A stretch of DNA of 64,000 bases from assembly GCF_014490725.1 (NCBI RefSeq), contig NZ_JACOQL010000001.1:434001-498000 (forward strand). Reading direction: 5' to 3'. This DNA is from Paracoccus amoyensis (GTDB taxonomy: Bacteria; Pseudomonadota; Alphaproteobacteria; Rhodobacterales; Rhodobacteraceae). The notes beneath the pieces were generated by a model. The model was not told the DNA's origin and did not search any database. It saw only the letters and a program-made list of their open reading frames with translations. Position 1 is the stretch's first letter, and every line of letters starts with the position of its first letter. The translations under genes were made by a program, and so were the position numbers. Shown here piece after piece: positions 43,428-51,685 of the stretch.

Positions 43428-46319
43428 ATGACACTTCATGAACGTGGCCGGGTGACGGCCGTCCTTGGACCCACGAACACGGGCAAGACGCATTACGCGA
43501 TTGAACGGATGCTGGCGCATCGCACGGGCGTAATCGGTCTGCCGCTGCGTTTGCTGGCGCGCGAGGTCTATGACCGCATCGTCAAGGCGCGTGGTCCGTC
43601 GGTCGTGGCACTGGTCACGGGCGAGGAACGAATTGTTCCGGAACGTGTGCAATACTGGGTGGCCACCACCGAAGCCATGCCCGATATCGCCGCCGATTTC
43701 GTGGCGATTGATGAGATCCAGCTATGTGCCGACCCGGAACGTGGCCATGTCTTTACCGACCGACTGCTGCATATGCGTGGACTGCATGAAACGCTTTTTC
43801 TGGGCAGCGACACCATGCGGCCTGCGATTGCCGCCCTTGTGCCGGATGTGCAGTTTCAACGCCGCGAACGCTTTTCCTCATTGACTTGGGCCGGGTCGAA
43901 AAAGCTGAGCCGGATGCCCGCGCGTTCGGCCATCGTCGGGTTCAGCGTCGATGACGTTTATGCCATGGCCGAACTGATCCGCCGCCAGAAGGGCGGTTGT
44001 GCGGTTGTCATGGGGGCGCTGTCGCCGCGAACGCGAAATGCCCAGGTCGAGATGTATCAGGCCGGAGAGGTCGATTATCTGGTGGCCACCGATGCCATCG
44101 GAATGGGGCTAAACCTTGACATCAAGCACGTGGCCTTCAGCGCGACCCATAAATTCGATGGCCGCCGGGTCCGTCCCCTGTTCCCGCATGAATTGGGCCA
44201 GATTGCCGGACGGGCAGGGCGGCATACCGAATCCGGCACATTTGGCGTCACGGGTGAGGCTGAAATTCTGGACGAAGGTCTGATCGACGCCATCGAAAAC
44301 CATCGTTTCGCGCCGATCCAGCGGTTGACATGGCGCAATGACCGGCTGGAATTCGGCACGATGGACCGTCTGGTGCAAAGCCTTGAGGCGCCGTCGGGGC
44401 ACGAGTTGCTGGGCCGGGGGCGCGAGGCTGACGATCTGCACGCGCTGAAGGTGCTGCGCGAGATGCCCGAAATTCGCGACCGCGTTCAGGGCGGCAAGGA
44501 TGTCCGACTGTTGTGGGATGTGTGCAGGGTGCCTGATTTCCGGGGAATTTCACCTGTTGAGCATACAACCTTGCTGGCGCGGATCTTTGGATTTCTGCAA
44601 GATGGCGGCATCCCGTCGGAATGGCTTGCCCGCGCGGTCAGGCGGATTGATCGGTCGCATGGCGATATCGACGCCATCTCGAAACGGCTGGCCTATATCC
44701 GCACTTGGACTTATGTCGCGCAAAGGAATGGCTGGGTTGACGACGAAAGTCATTGGCGCGGCGAAACTCGCGCTGTAGAAGACCGACTGTCAGATGCCCT
44801 GCATGCGGCATTGACGCAAAGATTTGTGGACCGGCGCACATCCGTGCTGTTGCGGCGGCTCAAGCAGAAGGAGAGCCTTGTGGCTGAAGTGAACGACAAG
44901 GGCGAAGTGACGGTCGAGGGCGAGTTTGCCGGTCGTCTCGAGGGCTTCCGTTTCCGTCCCGATCAGACGGCGACTGCGGATGAAGCAAAGATGCTGAACC
45001 GCGCCAGCTATGAGGCGCTGCGCCCCGAGTTCAATCTGCGGGCTGACCGCTTCTACAACTCGCCCGATACCGAGCTTGATTTTACCGAGCAGGGCGGCCT
45101 GATGTGGGGCAATGCCGCTGTCGGCAAGCTGGTCAAGGGTGCCGATGCGCTGCATCCCGCCGTGCAGGTCTTTGTCGATGAAGAAGCCGGGACCGACATT
45201 GCGGACAAGGTGCGCCGTCGCCTGCAGCACTTCATCGACCGCAAGGTCGCCGCATTGTTCGAGCCGCTGATCACCTTGCAAAAGGACGAGGCGCTGACCG
45301 GTCTGGCCCGCGGCTTTGCCTTCCGTCTGGTCGAGGCGCTTGGCGTCCTGTCGCGTGAAGGCGTGGCCAGTGAAGTCAAGGATCTGGATCAGGAATCCCG
45401 CGGCGCACTGCGCAAACACGGCGTTCGGTTCGGTCAGTTCACGATCTTCATGCCCGCGCTGCTGAAGCCCGCTCCGACGCGCTTGCGTCTGGTTTTGTGG
45501 TCGCTGAACGAAAATCTGGACGAATTCCCCGAAAGCCCGCCGCCGGGTCTGGTGACGATTCCGCATATCCCGGGAGTGCCGGATGGATATTACACGCTGT
45601 CGGGCTATCGCCCGGCGGGCGAGCGTGCGATCCGCATCGACATGCTGGAACGTCTGGCCGATCTGCTGCGCGCCCAGGATACGCGCGGTGGATTTGAGGC
45701 CAATCCCGACATGCTGTCGATCACCGGCATGACGCTGGAGCAGTTTTCGGGTCTGATGCAGGGGCTTGGTTATGCCGCCGAAAAGGGTGAGCGGGCCAAG
45801 ATCAAGGCGGCTGATACCCCGGTGGCGGAAGCCGCGCCGGAGGTCGAGGCGTCGGCTAACCCGATGACCGAGGAAGAAAGCGTTCTGGCCGCCGAAACCC
45901 GCGCCAAATGGGAGGCCGAGCAGGCCGAGAAGCGCCGCGCCCAGGCGGAAGCCGCCGGAGAGGCCGCAACTGACGCCGAAGCCGAGGTGGAAGCGCCGGA
46001 GCAGGAAATGGAAGTGTTCTACACCTTCCGCTGGGCGCCGAAACCGCGCGCCAACCGCCGTCCTCCGCAGGGCGAGGGGCAAGGCCAAGGCCGTCGCAAT
46101 GCCGGCGGTCAGGGCCAGCGCCGTGAAAACCGCGGCGAGCGTGGCGAAGGCGGTGGCAAGCCCGACCGTGAAGGCGGCAAGCCGCAGCGCGGCAAAGGCG
46201 GCAAAAAGGGCGGCAAGCCTGCGCATCAGGGGCCAAAGACCTATTCGTCCCGCCCCGAGAAGAAGGCCGATCCTGACAGCCCGTTCGCGATCCTCGCGGC
46301 GCTTAAGGACAAAAAATAA
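43428..46319 (+). CDS. Suv3-like DExH RNA helicase with basic Gly/Arg tail
   Basis: The 963-residue protein has Walker A VLGPTNTGKTH at residues 12-22, DEIQ at 95-98 and motif VI QIAGRAGRH near 258. It is most like the mitochondrial Suv3 RNA helicases, which alphaproteobacteria share. A long middle region follows. Residues ~800-880 are acidic and coiled (EQAEKRRAQAEAAGEAATD), and the last ~80 residues are rich in Gly, Arg, Lys and Gln (GQGQRRENRGERGEGGGK), as in RNA-binding tails. It likely unwinds structured RNA in decay or processing. S4, fdxA and carD genes follow on the same strand. Confidence 0.92.
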   Translation: MTLHERGRVTAVLGPTNTGKTHYAIERMLAHRTGVIGLPLRLLAREVYDRIVKARGPSVVALVTGEERIVPERVQYWVATTEAMPDIAADFVAIDEIQLCADPERGHVFTDRLLHMRGLHETLFLGSDTMRPAIAALVPDVQFQRRERFSSLTWAGSKKLSRMPARSAIVGFSVDDVYAMAELIRRQKGGCAVVMGALSPRTRNAQVEMYQAGEVDYLVATDAIGMGLNLDIKHVAFSATHKFDGRRVRPLFPHELGQIAGRAGRHTESGTFGVTGEAEILDEGLIDAIENHRFAPIQRLTWRNDRLEFGTMDRLVQSLEAPSGHELLGRGREADDLHALKVLREMPEIRDRVQGGKDVRLLWDVCRVPDFRGISPVEHTTLLARIFGFLQDGGIPSEWLARAVRRIDRSHGDIDAISKRLAYIRTWTYVAQRNGWVDDESHWRGETRAVEDRLSDALHAALTQRFVDRRTSVLLRRLKQKESLVAEVNDKGEVTVEGEFAGRLEGFRFRPDQTATADEAKMLNRASYEALRPEFNLRADRFYNSPDTELDFTEQGGLMWGNAAVGKLVKGADALHPAVQVFVDEEAGTDIADKVRRRLQHFIDRKVAALFEPLITLQKDEALTGLARGFAFRLVEALGVLSREGVASEVKDLDQESRGALRKHGVRFGQFTIFMPALLKPAPTRLRLVLWSLNENLDEFPESPPPGLVTIPHIPGVPDGYYTLSGYRPAGERAIRIDMLERLADLLRAQDTRGGFEANPDMLSITGMTLEQFSGLMQGLGYAAEKGERAKIKAADTPVAEAAPEVEASANPMTEEESVLAAETRAKWEAEQAEKRRAQAEAAGEAATDAEAEVEAPEQEMEVFYTFRWAPKPRANRRPPQGEGQGQGRRNAGGQGQRRENRGERGEGGGKPDREGGKPQRGKGGKKGGKPAHQGPKTYSSRPEKKADPDSPFAILAALKDKK

Positions 46320-46326
46320 AAGCCTC

Positions 46327-46731
46327 ATGATCGTTTCAGGTCAATTGGTCCGGGAATTCTGGCACGCGATGAATGGCAACGACTGGACAGCCGTTGCCAT
46401 TCGGTTTTTGTCTGAAGACTTTACCAGCCATTGGCCTCAGACCGAAGAAGTGATCGAGGGGCCTGCGCAATTTGCGCAGGTGAACGGGGCTTTTCCGGGG
46501 CAGGGAGGCTGGCGGTTTCAGGTCATCAGCCTTGTCGCCCAAGAAGATCAGATCGTAACCGATACGCGGATCGTTCAGGATGCGCTTGCAATAGTTGCGC
46601 GTGCGATCACTTTCCATCATGTCAGAAATGGTCTTATCCATCATCAGACAGAATTCTGGCCTGATCCTTATCCTGTCCCTGAATGGCGGCGCGGCATGCT
46701 GAAAACGGATACAAAGCAGGCATTCTTTTGA
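46327..46731 (+). CDS. NTF2-like/SnoaL-like protein
   Basis: The 134-residue protein has the small alpha+beta NTF2 fold pattern: VREFWHAMNGNDWTAVAIRFLSEDFTSHWP, then GWRFQVISLVAQEDQIVTD and FHHVRNGLIHHQTEFWPD. Such proteins often bind small ligands; no function can be given. It starts 7 bases after the helicase and its stop overlaps the S4 gene start (TTGA), so it is part of this operon. Confidence 0.8.
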   Translation: MIVSGQLVREFWHAMNGNDWTAVAIRFLSEDFTSHWPQTEEVIEGPAQFAQVNGAFPGQGGWRFQVISLVAQEDQIVTDTRIVQDALAIVARAITFHHVRNGLIHHQTEFWPDPYPVPEWRRGMLKTDTKQAFF

Positions 46732-47045
46732 AATCCGAAAGTCCCAAAGATGGCGTTCAGGCGTCGCCGGAACAGCGTCTGGACAAATGGCTGTTTTTCG
46801 CGCGGCTGTTCAAATCGCGCGGATTGGCGGCCGAGCGGATCGAAGGCGGGGGCATCCGATTGAACGGACAGCCCTGCCGCAAGCCGGGGAAATCGGTCAG
46901 GGTCGGGGATGAGTTGGTGATTTCGGCTTTTGGCCGGGTGCGGGCTGTGCGTATCCGCGATCTTGGCACACGGCGCGGACCGGCCACGGAAGCACAGGAA
47001 CTGTTTGAGGATATTGACGAAGGTCACGCCGAAGCGCCCGTTTGA
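46728..47045 (+). CDS. S4-domain RNA-binding protein (HslR/Hsp15-like)
   Basis: The 105-residue protein has an S4 domain, RLDKWLFFARLFKSRGLAAERIEGGGIRLNG, as in Hsp15, which binds stalled 50S subunits with nascent chains. The likely start is TTG at 46728, overlapping the stop of the preceding gene as TTGA. An ATG at 46683 would give a 49-base overlap and a non-homologous extension. A role in ribosome rescue is by family only. Confidence 0.88.
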   Translation: MKSESPKDGVQASPEQRLDKWLFFARLFKSRGLAAERIEGGGIRLNGQPCRKPGKSVRVGDELVISAFGRVRAVRIRDLGTRRGPATEAQELFEDIDEGHAEAPV

Positions 47046-47212
47046 GGGGCGCTCAGGCGATCAGGACTGAAATTCGTCGGGTCGATTATTCTGACGAACG
47101 CATGTTCGGGCAGCGCGTTTCTGTTCGAAAATGCGGTCTTTTCAGATAGGGTGGCCTTGATTGATTGCGTGGCCGGGCGTAACTACCGCACCGGATCAAG
47201 CTGGAGTGTGCC

Positions 47213-47551
47213 ATGACCTACGTCGTCACCGATAATTGCATCATGTGCAAATATACCGACTGCGTCGAGGTCTGTCCGGTCGATTGCTTCTACGAGGGTG
47301 AGAATACCTTGGTAATCCATCCCGACGAATGCATTGACTGCGGTGTATGCGAACCCGAATGTCCGGCAGATGCCATCCGGCCCGATACCGAACCGGATAT
47401 GGAAAAATGGGTCGAGTTCAATCGCAAATATTCGGAACAATGGCCTGTCATTACCCAGAAAAAAGACCCCATGCCCACTGCTGCCGAGATGGACGGCACG
47501 CCTGACAAGCTGGAGAAATATTTTTCGCCACTGCCGGGCGACGGCGATTAA
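47213..47551 (+). CDS. fdxA: 7Fe ferredoxin FdxA
   Basis: This 112-residue electron carrier has the 3Fe-4S ligands C9, C17 and C50 and the 4Fe-4S ligands C21, C40, C43 and C46. They lie in [17 protein letters not shown] and [12 protein letters not shown]. It is a seven-iron ferredoxin of the Azotobacter FdI type. The ATG at 47213 has GGAG upstream. A 167-base gap with its own regulatory sequence separates it from the S4 gene. Confidence 0.95.
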   Translation: MTYVVTDNCIMCKYTDCVEVCPVDCFYEGENTLVIHPDECIDCGVCEPECPADAIRPDTEPDMEKWVEFNRKYSEQWPVITQKKDPMPTAAEMDGTPDKLEKYFSPLPGDGD

Positions 47552-47902
47552 GCATCCGCCGACCGAAGACTATGGGTTGAAGCCGTCAGAAAAATGTGGG
47601 CGATTCGTTTTTTGGATCGCATGCGATTTTCGTTATGCTTTTGATATAAGTGTAGAATAAACAGTTTTTTCGTCTGCTTCGCACCGCTTTTTTTAGGCGG
47701 ATTTTTGTGTTATACAATCGTTATAAACGCGTTTGGTCGAAACCCTGTCAAATAACGGGTTTCGATTTTGTGCGGTAACGCTGTCACTCCCTACCCGCTG
47801 CCGGGCAAGGGCAAAAATTCATGGTTAAAACGGACCGAGGCGGTTTGCGCCGCTCGCGGTTCTTTGTGTCCTTGAAACAGGGCGCCACCTAGAGGAAGCC
47901 AG
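47552..47902 (+). other. 351-base intergenic region between fdxA and carD
   Basis: No convincing ORF is seen. The middle (47620-47735) is AT-rich with several T runs and TATACAAT at 47711-47718, so carD promoter elements are likely there. An 8-bp perfect hairpin, CGAAACCC (47738-47745) and GGGTTTCG (47757-47764) with an 11-base loop, is followed by ATTTTG. The carD leader after it is about 140 bases. Confidence 0.6.
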
Positions 47903-48412
47903 ATGTCGAAATCCAAAAAGAACGAATTCCGTCCCGATGACTTTGTCGTTTATCCCGCCCATGGTGTTGGCCGGATCGTATCGATTGAAGAGCAGGAAGT
48001 AGCTGGGTTGCGGCTGGAAATGTTCGTCATCTCGTTCGAAAAGGACAAGATGACCCTTCGCGTGCCGACGGCGCGCGCAACCGAAATCGGGATGCGGGGC
48101 CTGTCAACGCCCGACCTGATCGACCGTGCGCTGGAGACGTTGAAAGGCAAGGCCCGCGTCAAGCGTGCCATGTGGTCGCGCCGCGCACAGGAATACGATC
48201 AAAAGATCAATTCCGGCGATCTGATGTCAATTGCCGAAGTGGTGCGCGACCTGCATCGCAATGATGACCAACGCGAACAATCCTATTCCGAGCGTCAGTT
48301 GTATGAAGCGGCGCTGGACCGTCTGACCCGCGAAGTTGCAGCGGTCAAAGGTCTGGATGAAGGCGCGGCCCAGAAAAGCCTGGAAGACGTGCTGACCTCG
48401 CGCGCTGCGTAA
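47903..48412 (+). CDS. carD: CarD family transcriptional regulator
   Basis: The 169-residue protein has an N-terminal RNA-polymerase-interacting Tudor-like domain (FVVYPAHGVGRIVSIEEQEVAG) and a C-terminal helical DNA-binding domain (RAMWSRRAQEYDQKINSGD, AEVVRDLHRND). In Rhodobacter, CarD binds RNA polymerase and activates promoters lacking a good -7 T, including rRNA promoters. AGAGGAAG precedes the ATG. The long leader suggests control at that level. Confidence 0.94.
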   Translation: MSKSKKNEFRPDDFVVYPAHGVGRIVSIEEQEVAGLRLEMFVISFEKDKMTLRVPTARATEIGMRGLSTPDLIDRALETLKGKARVKRAMWSRRAQEYDQKINSGDLMSIAEVVRDLHRNDDQREQSYSERQLYEAALDRLTREVAAVKGLDEGAAQKSLEDVLTSRAA

Positions 48413-48432
48413 GTTTGTCTGAAACTGTTTTG

Positions 48433-48461
48433 AAGGGCGTTCCACAAAGGGCGCCCTTTTT
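48433..48461 (+). terminator. Rho-independent terminator after carD
   Basis: AAGGGCG (48433-48439) pairs with CGCCCTT (48452-48458) around a 12-base loop and runs into TTTTT. It ends the carD transcript. Confidence 0.85.
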
Positions 48462-48548
48462 CTATGCCTTGCTTTCATTTGAATAAGACCGCTTGTTTTC
48501 CATATGTCTGAATTTTTTAGGGACGGTTTCTGCACAGGGAGAGATGTT

Positions 48549-49130
48549 ATGATTAACGGTTTTGGATCGACCTATGCGGCACGGGCCGTGCTGGGCGCCT
48601 TGATTGCCGCCCTGCCGATTGTGGCCCATGCGCAGGAATGGCCCGGAAGCAAGGCTGGCGAACCCCCGCCTCAGGTCGAGGGGATGCCCGAATTGCTGGC
48701 CCGGAATCTGGCCAATTTCGATGATCTGGATTTCAACGTCTATACCAAGCAGGATTGGGAAAACCTGCATAAAAGCCATGCGGAAGATATTCTGGTGCAT
48801 TATCCCGATGGGCACACGACGACCGGCAATCCTGATCACATCAAGGAACTGGCCTTCATGTGGACTTTCGCGCCTGACAACCGGATTACCGAACATCCGG
48901 TGCGTTTTGGCACTGCGGATGGTGGTTGGACGGCGGTCATGGGCTATCTGGATGGCACATTTACCGAACCGATGGTCCTGCCTGACGGCACGACGATCGA
49001 ACCCACCGGCAAAGCCTATCATTTGCCGATGGCCACCCTTGGCCGCTGGAACGCCGATGGCACGATGGCCGAGGAATATCTGTTCTGGGATAACGCAACG
49101 CTGATGCAACAGATCGGCGTCGGGCAATAG
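48549..49130 (+). CDS. Exported SnoaL/NTF2-like protein
   Basis: The 193-residue protein has a signal peptide (AARAVLGALIAALPIVAHA, cut before QEW) and an ester cyclase/SnoaL-like domain: NVYTKQDWENLHKSHAEDILVHYPDGHTTTG, then FAPDNRITEHPVRFG and LPMATLGRWNADGTMAEEYLFWDN. It is periplasmic. SnoaL relatives act on polyketides or are small-ligand binders; the substrate here is unknown. AGGGAGAG precedes the ATG. Confidence 0.85.
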   Translation: MINGFGSTYAARAVLGALIAALPIVAHAQEWPGSKAGEPPPQVEGMPELLARNLANFDDLDFNVYTKQDWENLHKSHAEDILVHYPDGHTTTGNPDHIKELAFMWTFAPDNRITEHPVRFGTADGGWTAVMGYLDGTFTEPMVLPDGTTIEPTGKAYHLPMATLGRWNADGTMAEEYLFWDNATLMQQIGVGQ

Positions 49131-49223
49131 GGGGGTGATCGGGGGCGTGACAGGCTTTGTGGACAAGGAAGGGGGACGGCCCTATAAGTCCCGCGACTTA
49201 TAAATCCCCACAAAGGTTCATCC

Positions 49224-50141
49224 ATGATCAAGGTTTTCGGCCATACCGCCCCCGACACCGACTCGACCGGCTCGCCCATCATCTGGGCCTGGTTTCTGAA
49301 TGATATTCGCAAAACCCCGGCACAGGCGGTGCTGCAGGGTGAACCGAACACCGAGGCGGCATGGATGCTGACCCGCTGGAATCTCGACAAACCGGAAATC
49401 ATCGCCGATGTCGCCGCGGGCGATCAATGCGTGATCGTCGATACCAACAATCCGGGCGAACTGCCGGCCAGCATCAACGATGCCGACGTGATCGAGATCA
49501 TCGACCACCATATGCTGGCTGGCGGCATCAAAACCCGTTCGCCCATCAATATCACCATCCGCCCGTTGGCCTGCACGGCAACGATCATGCATGATCTGAT
49601 TGGCGATGACATGGCGCGCATGCCGGAAAACATCAAAGGCGCAATGCTGACCTGCATCCTGTCCGATACGTTGGAATTTCGCAGCCCGACCACGACCGCA
49701 CATGATCGCGCGATTGCCGAGAAGCTGGCCGCAGAGCTTGGCGTCAACGTCACTGATTACGCAGCCGAAATGTTCGCGGCAAAATCCGACGTCAGCGCAT
49801 TCTCGGACGAGGCCCTGCTGCGCATGGACAGCAAGGAATACGAGTTGAACGGCAAGCAATTGCGTGTGTCGGTTCTGGAAACCACCGCACCGCAGGTTCT
49901 GCTGGATCGCAAGGACGCGCTGGTTGCTGCAATGCCGGTCGTCGCGGCCGCTGACGGCGCCGATCAGGTTCTGCTGTTCGTCGTCGATATTCTGAATGAG
50001 CAAGCCACCTTGCTGGTGCCGAACGACTATGTGAAGCAAATCGCCGAGAAAAGCTTTGGCGTCGCTGTGAGCGGTGACACTGTGGTTCTGCCCGGCGTGA
50101 TGAGCCGCAAGAAACAGATCATCCCGGTTCTGGCGGTCTGA
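49224..50141 (+). CDS. ppaC: Manganese-dependent inorganic pyrophosphatase
   Basis: This class II enzyme hydrolyses pyrophosphate to phosphate, driving biosynthetic reactions. The 305-residue DHH-family protein has FGHTAPDTDSTGS, CVIVDTNNPGE, EIIDHHMLAGG and a C-terminal DHHA2 domain with MSRKKQIIPVL. AAAGG precedes the ATG at 49224. The first motif reads GHTAPDTDS, where GHKNPDTDS is commoner. The stop shares a base with the next start (TGATG). Confidence 0.93.
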   Translation: MIKVFGHTAPDTDSTGSPIIWAWFLNDIRKTPAQAVLQGEPNTEAAWMLTRWNLDKPEIIADVAAGDQCVIVDTNNPGELPASINDADVIEIIDHHMLAGGIKTRSPINITIRPLACTATIMHDLIGDDMARMPENIKGAMLTCILSDTLEFRSPTTTAHDRAIAEKLAAELGVNVTDYAAEMFAAKSDVSAFSDEALLRMDSKEYELNGKQLRVSVLETTAPQVLLDRKDALVAAMPVVAAADGADQVLLFVVDILNEQATLLVPNDYVKQIAEKSFGVAVSGDTVVLPGVMSRKKQIIPVLAV

Positions 50142-51010
50142 TGACACGGGTCATTTCATCGCTGTCGCAGATCTCGCTGAATTATGATGCGGTGTTTTGT
50201 GACCTTTGGGGCTGCCTGCATAATGGCAAGGTGCCTTATCCGGCGGCTATCAAAGCCCTGCAGGACTATCGTCGTGCAGGTGGGCGCGTGGTGCTGATGA
50301 CCAACGCGCCGCGTCCCAACCAATATATTATCGCGCAATTGGACCGCATGGGCGTTCCACGCGATGCCTGGGATCTGGTGGTCAGTTCGGGCGACGCTGC
50401 GCAGGATGCGATGTTCGCAGGGGCTGTCGGCCGGAAGGTCTGGCATATCGGCACCGAAAAGGATGACGGGTTCTTTTCCGATATCCCGTCAGAATGGAAC
50501 GACGCGCCAGAGGTGATCCGTGTTCCGCTGGAGCAGGCTGATGGTATTGTTGCGACCGGTCCCTTTGATGAGCTGAATGAAGCGCCCGAGGATTATCGCA
50601 TGCGCTTCAAGCAGGCACTCGATCGCGGCTTGAAGCTGCTTTGCGCCAACCCGGATGTGGTCGTCGACATGGGCGAAACGCGCATCTACTGCGCCGGCGC
50701 ACTGGCCGAGTTCTATGAGGAGATGGGCGGCAAGTCGCTGTATTTCGGCAAGCCGCATCCGCCGATCTATGAACGTGCCCGACAATTGCTGAACCTGCCT
50801 GCCAATGCCCGTTATCTGGCGATTGGCGACGGGATCAACACCGATGTGCGTGGCGCCCAGCAAGAGGGGATCGATTGCCTGTTCGTGACGGGCGGTCTGG
50901 CAGCCGAGAATTTCGGCAATGATGTCGAAAACCCCGATGCAGAGATGCTTCAGGAATGGCTGACCATCCACATGATGAACCCGGAATACAGTATCGGCCG
51001 TTTGCGCTGA
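50141..51010 (+). CDS. HAD-superfamily phosphatase, subfamily IIA (TIGR01459)
   Basis: The 289-residue protein starts its HAD domain with NYDAVFCDLWGCLHNG (nucleophile Asp followed by DxWG instead of DxDGT). It has VVLMTNAPRPN, the cap region, YFGKPHPPIYERA with the conserved Lys, and AIGDGINTDVRGAQQEG. The second motif residue is Trp rather than Asp, as usual in this subfamily. The substrate is unknown. It is coupled to ppaC and ends at a terminator. Confidence 0.88.
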   Translation: MTRVISSLSQISLNYDAVFCDLWGCLHNGKVPYPAAIKALQDYRRAGGRVVLMTNAPRPNQYIIAQLDRMGVPRDAWDLVVSSGDAAQDAMFAGAVGRKVWHIGTEKDDGFFSDIPSEWNDAPEVIRVPLEQADGIVATGPFDELNEAPEDYRMRFKQALDRGLKLLCANPDVVVDMGETRIYCAGALAEFYEEMGGKSLYFGKPHPPIYERARQLLNLPANARYLAIGDGINTDVRGAQQEGIDCLFVTGGLAAENFGNDVENPDAEMLQEWLTIHMMNPEYSIGRLR

Positions 51011-51034
51011 TCCCTGCATCCGCACGTCTTGAGA

Positions 51035-51061
51035 AGCCCGTGTCCGTGACGCGGGCTTTTT
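51035..51061 (+). terminator. Rho-independent terminator after the HAD gene
   Basis: AGCCCG (51035-51040) pairs with CGGGCT (51052-51057), and an inner GTC/GAC extends the stem. TTTTT follows. Confidence 0.85.
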
Positions 51062-51122
51062 CATTCTGGGTGGGAAGATTTCACCGAGAAAATTTCATCG
51101 AGAAACAAGATAACAATAATGG

Positions 51123-51174
51123 TATAATTTTGGTTATATAGTTGCTTCTCGGATTTTATGCTGCTATGCAGCAT
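51123..51174 (+). promoter_or_regulatory. Promoter -10 and PhaR-type operator upstream of the MaoC gene
   Basis: A perfect TATAAT (51123-51128) is followed 30 bases later by the palindrome ATGCTGC-TAT-GCAGCAT (51158-51174). Its core CTGC-N3-GCAG equals the PhaR binding consensus CTGC-N3-4-GCAG that I recall from Rhodobacter and Paracoccus. The operator would lie just after the transcription start. No clear -35 is seen. Confidence 0.65.
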
Positions 51175-51200
51175 TCCCATGGTCAGCCAAGGTAAACACA

Positions 51201-51656
51201 ATGGGGCGCGACATGCTGGACAATCTGCCACGCGGCACAATCGTCATCGAAGATCTGGAAATCGGCATGATGCGCTATCTGCAAAAGCAGATCACCGATG
51301 AGGATATCGAAGGTTTCGCCAAGATTTCGACGGATCATAACCCGGTGCATCTTGACGATAGCTATGCCCAGGATACGATTTTTGAAGGGCGGATTGCGCA
51401 TGGCATGCTGACGGCTGGTCTGGTTTCGGCTGTGATCGGGGAACAGCTGCCGGGGCATGGCACAGTCTATCTGTCGCAGACGTTGAAATTCATGGCGCCC
51501 GTTCGTCCCGGCGATATGGTCCGTGCGGAAGTGAGGGTTGAAGAAATCCATCACTCAAAACGGCGGGTCACGCTTGCAACCTGCTGTTACGTAGGTGATA
51601 CGGTCGTTCTGAAAGGTGAGGCGGTTGTATTGGCGCCAAGCCGGAAGTTCGACTGA
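51201..51656 (+). CDS. MaoC-like (R)-specific enoyl-CoA hydratase
   Basis: The 151-residue hot-dog protein has the hydratase motif FAKISTDHNPVHLDDSYA (catalytic Asp and His) near residue 45, then GRIAHGMLTAGLVSAVIGEQLPG. It converts trans-2-enoyl-CoA to (R)-3-hydroxyacyl-CoA, which can feed polyhydroxyalkanoate synthesis in the PhaJ manner. A possible PhaR operator upstream supports that role. An internal ATG at 51213 is an alternative start. Confidence 0.92.
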   Translation: MGRDMLDNLPRGTIVIEDLEIGMMRYLQKQITDEDIEGFAKISTDHNPVHLDDSYAQDTIFEGRIAHGMLTAGLVSAVIGEQLPGHGTVYLSQTLKFMAPVRPGDMVRAEVRVEEIHHSKRRVTLATCCYVGDTVVLKGEAVVLAPSRKFD

Positions 51657-51685
51657 CGGGGCGCGGGCGCCTCATTGGGGGCGCA

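Noticed and set aside
44790..46328. 512-codon minus-strand frame under the helicase
   Set aside because: Antisense shadow of the helicase and of its low-complexity tail.
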